Below, in pieces: positions 60,423-64,000 of a stretch of 64,000 bases of DNA. The stretch covers positions 53,792-117,791 of the forward strand of contig JAFZPV010000003.1 in NCBI GenBank assembly GCA_017552535.1, in the 5' to 3' direction. The notes under the pieces were generated by a model. That model saw nothing but the letters and a program-made list of their open reading frames with translations, did no database searches and had not been told where the DNA came from. Positions within the stretch are counted from its first letter, which is position 1; every line of letters begins with the position of its first letter. This DNA is from Clostridia bacterium. Lineage in GTDB: Bacteria > Bacillota > Clostridia > Christensenellales > Aristaeellaceae. The position numbers and the translations under genes were made by a program.

Positions 60423-61003
60423 ATCTGCCGAACAAACTGACCATGCTCAGGATCATCCTGGTGCCCGTTTTTGTGGTTTTCGTCTCCATGACCGGATCTC
60501 CTGCCTGCCAGTGGGCGGCGCTGGGCATTTTCGTGGCCGCGTCCTTTACCGACATGCTGGACGGGCGCATCGCCCGGGCTCAGCACCTGATAACGGATTT
60601 CGGGAAGTTCATGGACCCAATCGCCGACAAACTGCTGGTGATGAGCGCGCTGATCATGCTGGTGGACCGCCACGGCGACGCGGACAGCCTGGGCAGCGGC
60701 ATGCCCGCCTGGGTATGCATCGTGATGCTGTCCCGCGAGTTTATCGTGAGCGGCTTCCGTCTGGTGGCCAGCACCAAGGGCAAAGTGATCGCCGCCGGCA
60801 TCTGGGGCAAGCTCAAGACCGTGACGCAGATGGTTTACATCCCCATGGCGCTGCTCATCATTCCCATGTACAACATCGATCTGGACGTACACGCCTACTG
60901 GAAGCTCATCACCACGGTGATGATGTACGTTTCCATGGCGCTTACCGTGTGGAGCGGCTTTTGGTACATCTGGCAGAACCGCGAATACCTGAAGGATATG
61001 TAG
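60419..61003 (+). CDS. pgsA: CDP-diacylglycerol--glycerol-3-phosphate 3-phosphatidyltransferase
   Basis: Makes phosphatidylglycerol phosphate, the committed step for anionic lipids. The 194-residue membrane protein has the CDP-alcohol phosphotransferase signature DMLDGRIARAQ, then FGKFMDPIADK (about 44-68) with all acidic residues. Several hydrophobic helices follow. The start overlaps rimO as ATGA; the stop is directly followed by cinA. Confidence 0.96.
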   Translation: MNLPNKLTMLRIILVPVFVVFVSMTGSPACQWAALGIFVAASFTDMLDGRIARAQHLITDFGKFMDPIADKLLVMSALIMLVDRHGDADSLGSGMPAWVCIVMLSREFIVSGFRLVASTKGKVIAAGIWGKLKTVTQMVYIPMALLIIPMYNIDLDVHAYWKLITTVMMYVSMALTVWSGFWYIWQNREYLKDM

Positions 61004-61486
61004 ATGGACGCGGTGCGAGAGGTATACAGCCTGCTTCTTTCGCGGTCCATGCGCGTGAGCTTTGCGGAAAGCTGCACGGGCGGACTGCTTTCGTCGCGCC
61101 TGGTGGATATACCGGGCGCGTCGAACGTATTTGACGAAAGCTACGTCACCTACTCAAACGAAAGCAAGCGGCGCCTGCTGGGCGTAAAAAGCGAAACGCT
61201 CCAAAAGCACGGTGCGGTGAGCGAAGAGTGCGCCATGGAGATGGCGCTGGGCGCGCTGAAGGCCAGCGGGGCCGATTACGCCCTGTCCGTTACGGGCATC
61301 GCGGGTCCAGGCGGCGGCACGCCCCAAAAGCCCGTGGGCCTGGTGTATATCGGCGTGGCTGACAAACGCGGAGCCGAAGCCATGCGCTGCCTGTTTGACG
61401 GCGACCGCGGGCAGATCCGCCGCGCCGCCGCGGACGAAGCCTACGCACTGCTGCTTCAGCGCATGCGCGGCGAAGAACTGAACTGA
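61004..61486 (+). CDS. CinA C-terminal domain protein (nicotinamide-nucleotide amidase)
   Basis: A stand-alone 160-residue CinA-C/PncC domain that deamidates nicotinamide mononucleotide. The tracts FAESCTGGLLSSRLVDIPGA (about 22-41) and SVTGIAGPGGGTPQKPVGLV (about 92-111) are family signatures. The N-terminal molybdopterin-binding-like half of full CinA is absent. In many Firmicutes pgsA-cinA is followed by recA; here a fucosidase gene comes next. Confidence 0.93.
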   Translation: MDAVREVYSLLLSRSMRVSFAESCTGGLLSSRLVDIPGASNVFDESYVTYSNESKRRLLGVKSETLQKHGAVSEECAMEMALGALKASGADYALSVTGIAGPGGGTPQKPVGLVYIGVADKRGAEAMRCLFDGDRGQIRRAAADEAYALLLQRMRGEELN

Positions 61487-61511
61487 AAAGAAAGATCGGC
61501 AGGAGGCTTTT

Positions 61512-63842
61512 ATGGACAGCAGAGGAAGGGACATCCTGTGGTACCGCCAGGAGGCGATGAACTGGAACGAGGCGCTGCCGCTTGGAAACGGCAGGCTGGG
61601 GGCCATGGTATACGGCGGGGCGAAGTACGGGCGTCTCTGCCTCAACGAGGACACGCTGTGGAGCGGCGGGCCCTCGTTTTATGAAAATGAGAATGCCGTC
61701 AGGGCCTGGAACGAAGCGGCAGGGCTCGCGGGCGAAGGCCGCTACGCCGAGGCCCAGGAGACGCTTGAAAAGGGAGCCACGGGGCTGTGGTCGCAGATGT
61801 ACCTGGCGCTTGGCGAAATGGACCTGCGCTTTGAACACGCTTCTGAGATCAGCGATTACCGCCGGGAGCTGGACATGCGCACGGGCGTGCACAGGGTAAG
61901 CTACCGGGCGGACGGCAAGCGCTTTACGCGCGAGACCTTTATCAGCCATCCCGACGAGGTGATGGTGCTGCGCGTTTTTTGCGACGCGCCGGCCTCCGTC
62001 AGCTGCGAGCTTTCGCTTTGTCCGGCGCCCAGAGCAAACGTCAGCATCGAAAGCGACCGCATCTGCTTTGAAGGACACTGCCCGAAGGTCGTGTGGAATT
62101 ACGGCCAGCCGCAGTCCGTAAAGGAAAACCTGGTATACGGCGAAACGCCGGAAGAAACGGGCATGGGCTTTTACGCCGAGGCGCGCGTGCTGCCCGAGGG
62201 CGGCAAAACGGAGCGCCGCTGCGGCGTGCTGAGCGTAAGCGGCGCAGATGCGCTCACGGTGCTGTTTTCCTGCCGCACTTCCTACAACGGATACCTTAAG
62301 CATCCGGTGCTGGAAGGAAAACCCTACATCGAACCCTGCGTAAAGGAGATCGATTCCGCCGCCATGAAGAGCTATACCCAGCTCAAAGCGCGGCACGAAG
62401 CAGATGTAAGCGCGCTGTACGGGCGAGTGGACCTGGAACTGGACGGCGGCGAGGAAGCACTCCTGCCCACGGACGAGCGCCTGATGCGCCGTGAAGCCGG
62501 ATCAGACGATAAAGATCTGTACGCGCTGTACTTCAACTTCGCCCGCTATCTCACCATCGCCGGGTCCCGCGAAGGCACCCAGGCCATGAACCTTCAGGGC
62601 ATATGGAATGCCAGCATGACGCCGCCCTGGAACTGCAACTACACCATCAACATCAACACCGAAATGAACTACTGGCCCGCGCTGCCCACGGATCTTGCCG
62701 AGTGCTTTGAGCCTTTGCAGATGCTCATCACGGAGCTGTGCGAAAGCGGCAGGCGCACCGCCAAAGCCTACTACGGCGCGCCGGGCAGCTGTTCCCACCA
62801 CAACACGGACGCGTGGCGCCTGTCCACTCCCGTGGGCGCAAGGTGCACCGGCAGCGCTTCGTTTGCCAGCTGGCCCATGTCAGGCGGATGGCTGGCCAGG
62901 CACCTGTGGGAAAAGTACGAATACACCATGGACAGGGCCTATCTGCTGAAAACGGCCTACCCCGTGATCCGGGAGAACGCGCGCTTTTATCTTTCTGTCT
63001 TACGGCCTGACAAGGACGGAAAACTCATCCTCTCCCCCGCCACCTCGCCGGAAAATACCTTCGTGTCCGGCGGCAGGCACATAGCCGTATCCGCCTGGAC
63101 GTCCATGAGCCAGGAGATCGTGTGGGATCTGCTCACGATGTTCGTTAAGGCCGCGTCCGTACTGGGCATTTCGGACGACGATACGAAGGCCGCCAGGAAC
63201 GCGCTCGAAAGCCTGCGCCTGCCCTGCATCACCGAAGAGGGCGTGCTTACGGAGTGGAACGAGGCCTTCACAGAGACGGACATCCACCACAGGCACATAT
63301 CCCATATGTACGGCCTGCACCCAGGCCGCCGCATCAGTCCTGAGCGCACGCCCGACCTGGCAGACGCCTGCAAAGCCTCCCTCACCAAGCGCGGCGACGA
63401 AAGCACGGGCTGGGCCATGGGCTGGCGCATCAACCATTGGGCGCGCCTGCGGGACGGCGACCACGCCCTGAAGCTTCTTGACAACCAGCTCAAAACGGTC
63501 TCCTCCCGCACCAGCGGCGTAAACTACGGCTCCCACGGCGGCGGTACGTATCTGAATCTTTTCGACGCGCATCCCCCGTTCCAGATTGACGGCAACTTCG
63601 GCGCCTGCGCAGGCATATGCGAAATGCTCTTGGACAGCGATGCAGACGGCACCCTGTACCCCCTGCCCGCCCTGCCTTCCGCCTGGAAGGCGGGACGCGT
63701 GCGCGGTCTTCGTGCCCGCGGCGGCGCAAAGGTGGATATCGCCTGGGACGAGAGCGGCCTCGTCCGCGTCAAAGTACACCTTAACGGAAAGACGTCGGAG
63801 CACACGATCCGCAGAGGTGAAAAAATCGCCCCGGCTGAATGA
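61512..63842 (+). CDS. Glycoside hydrolase family 95 (alpha-L-fucosidase-type)
   Basis: A 776-residue inverting glycosidase with the GH95 plan. An N-terminal beta-supersandwich (about 8-245) begins LPLGNGRLGAMVYGG and NEDTLWSGGP. The (alpha/alpha)6 barrel follows, with MNLQGIWNASMTPPWNCNYT, HHNTDAW and LTEWNEAFTETDIHHRHISH, holding the conserved Asn and Glu side chains of the active site. A short beta tail ends the protein. No signal peptide is seen, so it acts on imported oligosaccharides, probably fucosylated or L-galactose-containing. AGGAGG precedes the ATG. Confidence 0.93.
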   Translation: MDSRGRDILWYRQEAMNWNEALPLGNGRLGAMVYGGAKYGRLCLNEDTLWSGGPSFYENENAVRAWNEAAGLAGEGRYAEAQETLEKGATGLWSQMYLALGEMDLRFEHASEISDYRRELDMRTGVHRVSYRADGKRFTRETFISHPDEVMVLRVFCDAPASVSCELSLCPAPRANVSIESDRICFEGHCPKVVWNYGQPQSVKENLVYGETPEETGMGFYAEARVLPEGGKTERRCGVLSVSGADALTVLFSCRTSYNGYLKHPVLEGKPYIEPCVKEIDSAAMKSYTQLKARHEADVSALYGRVDLELDGGEEALLPTDERLMRREAGSDDKDLYALYFNFARYLTIAGSREGTQAMNLQGIWNASMTPPWNCNYTININTEMNYWPALPTDLAECFEPLQMLITELCESGRRTAKAYYGAPGSCSHHNTDAWRLSTPVGARCTGSASFASWPMSGGWLARHLWEKYEYTMDRAYLLKTAYPVIRENARFYLSVLRPDKDGKLILSPATSPENTFVSGGRHIAVSAWTSMSQEIVWDLLTMFVKAASVLGISDDDTKAARNALESLRLPCITEEGVLTEWNEAFTETDIHHRHISHMYGLHPGRRISPERTPDLADACKASLTKRGDESTGWAMGWRINHWARLRDGDHALKLLDNQLKTVSSRTSGVNYGSHGGGTYLNLFDAHPPFQIDGNFGACAGICEMLLDSDADGTLYPLPALPSAWKAGRVRGLRARGGAKVDIAWDESGLVRVKVHLNGKTSEHTIRRGEKIAPAE

Positions 63843-63859
63843 TCCGTTCGCTCATAAAC

Positions 63860-63913
63860 AGGGGCTGTTGCACAGCCCCTCGTTGGAAATGAAATAAGAT
63901 TTCATTTCCAACG
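63860..63913 (+). terminator. Two consecutive strong hairpins after GH95
   Basis: AGGGGCTG/CAGCCCCT (63860-63880, loop TTGCA) is followed at once by a perfect 15-bp stem CGTTGGAAATGAAAT/ATTTCATTTCCAACG (63881-63913, loop AAG). The first looks like a terminator, though it shares bases with a terminal inverted repeat. Confidence 0.7.
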
Positions 63914-63980
63914 GTTTAGTTTTGGACACATTTGAACCGTTTTATCCGAAACGTCAATCATTCACCAGCTTGTGCAACAG
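63865..63980. repeat. 10-bp inverted repeat, possible end of an insertion sequence
   Basis: CTGTTGCACA (63865-63874) and TGTGCAACAG (63971-63980) are perfect inverted copies 96 nt apart. GGGGCTGTTGCAC-type ends are common in some IS families, so this may be a small non-autonomous element or the edge of an element that continues past the window. A further TTTCAG/CTGAAA stem lies at 63984-64000. Confidence 0.4.
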
Positions 63981-64000
63981 GTTTTCAGTTTTTTCTGAAA

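Overview
The window is chromosomal DNA from a GC-rich, Gram-positive-type member of the Clostridia. The evidence is the combination of an mraZ/murE/mraY/murD cluster, the diadenylate cyclase pair cdaA-cdaR, folate-dependent trmFO, hslV-hslU, an FtsK/SpoIIIE translocase, sigma-A-type promoters with strong AGGAGG ribosome binding sites, and a tRNA gene without an encoded CCA end. Catabolic genes (a GH95 fucosidase, a DUF5060/DUF4038-type hydrolase, a SGNH esterase, a Gfo/Idh/MocA dehydrogenase) suggest a gut-type carbohydrate fermenter. A more exact taxon cannot be read from this sequence alone.

Layout. 1-3469 (minus): a short division/cell-wall cluster, mraZ-ftsL-murE-mraY-murD (murD runs off the window), without rsmH, ftsI or murF at their usual places. 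3650-9030 (minus): a tightly overlapping run of recF, a HAD phosphatase, trmL, a small membrane protein, family-4 uracil-DNA glycosylase and a GNAT-like protein, followed by a zinc-ribbon protein and a metallophosphoesterase. 9109-14158 (minus): a flavin-binding PNPOx-like protein, typA/bipA, a UroD-like methyltransferase and prfC. 14428-20854 (plus): dprA-topA-trmFO-hslV-hslU. 21004-23658 (plus): cdaA-cdaR and a small membrane protein. 23739-27684 (minus): an M16 peptidase, pnp and rpsO. 28011-28092: tRNA-Leu(GAG).

28109-38200 is a visibly AT-richer integrated element and the stump of a second one. A 65-bp direct repeat (28109-28173 and 37929-37993) starts in the loop of the tRNA-Leu terminator. 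Inside lie a tyrosine integrase, a large primase-polymerase/helicase fusion, a short protein built from 21-residue repeats, a RelE-like/UvrD helicase fusion and a truncated second SF1 helicase. A 189-bp near-identical copy of the 3' end of the RelE-UvrD gene abuts the right-hand repeat, and the C-terminal stump of a second integrase follows it. This is the most unusual part of the window.

38320-63842 returns to host-type sequence: GDSL/SGNH hydrolase, Gfo/Idh/MocA dehydrogenase, a membrane protein, dppA-like aminopeptidase and rsfS (minus), xpt with a NagD-like phosphatase, an esterase and a 36-residue membrane peptide, a secreted protein (minus), a SecB-like protein and an MFS transporter, an RluF-like pseudouridine synthase (minus), a UBA-like membrane protein with cysS, a putative glycosidase, mnmG-rsmG-glpK (minus), ftsK-rimO-pgsA-cinA and GH95. 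The last 140 bases hold strong hairpins and a 10-bp inverted repeat that may be the edge of an insertion sequence.
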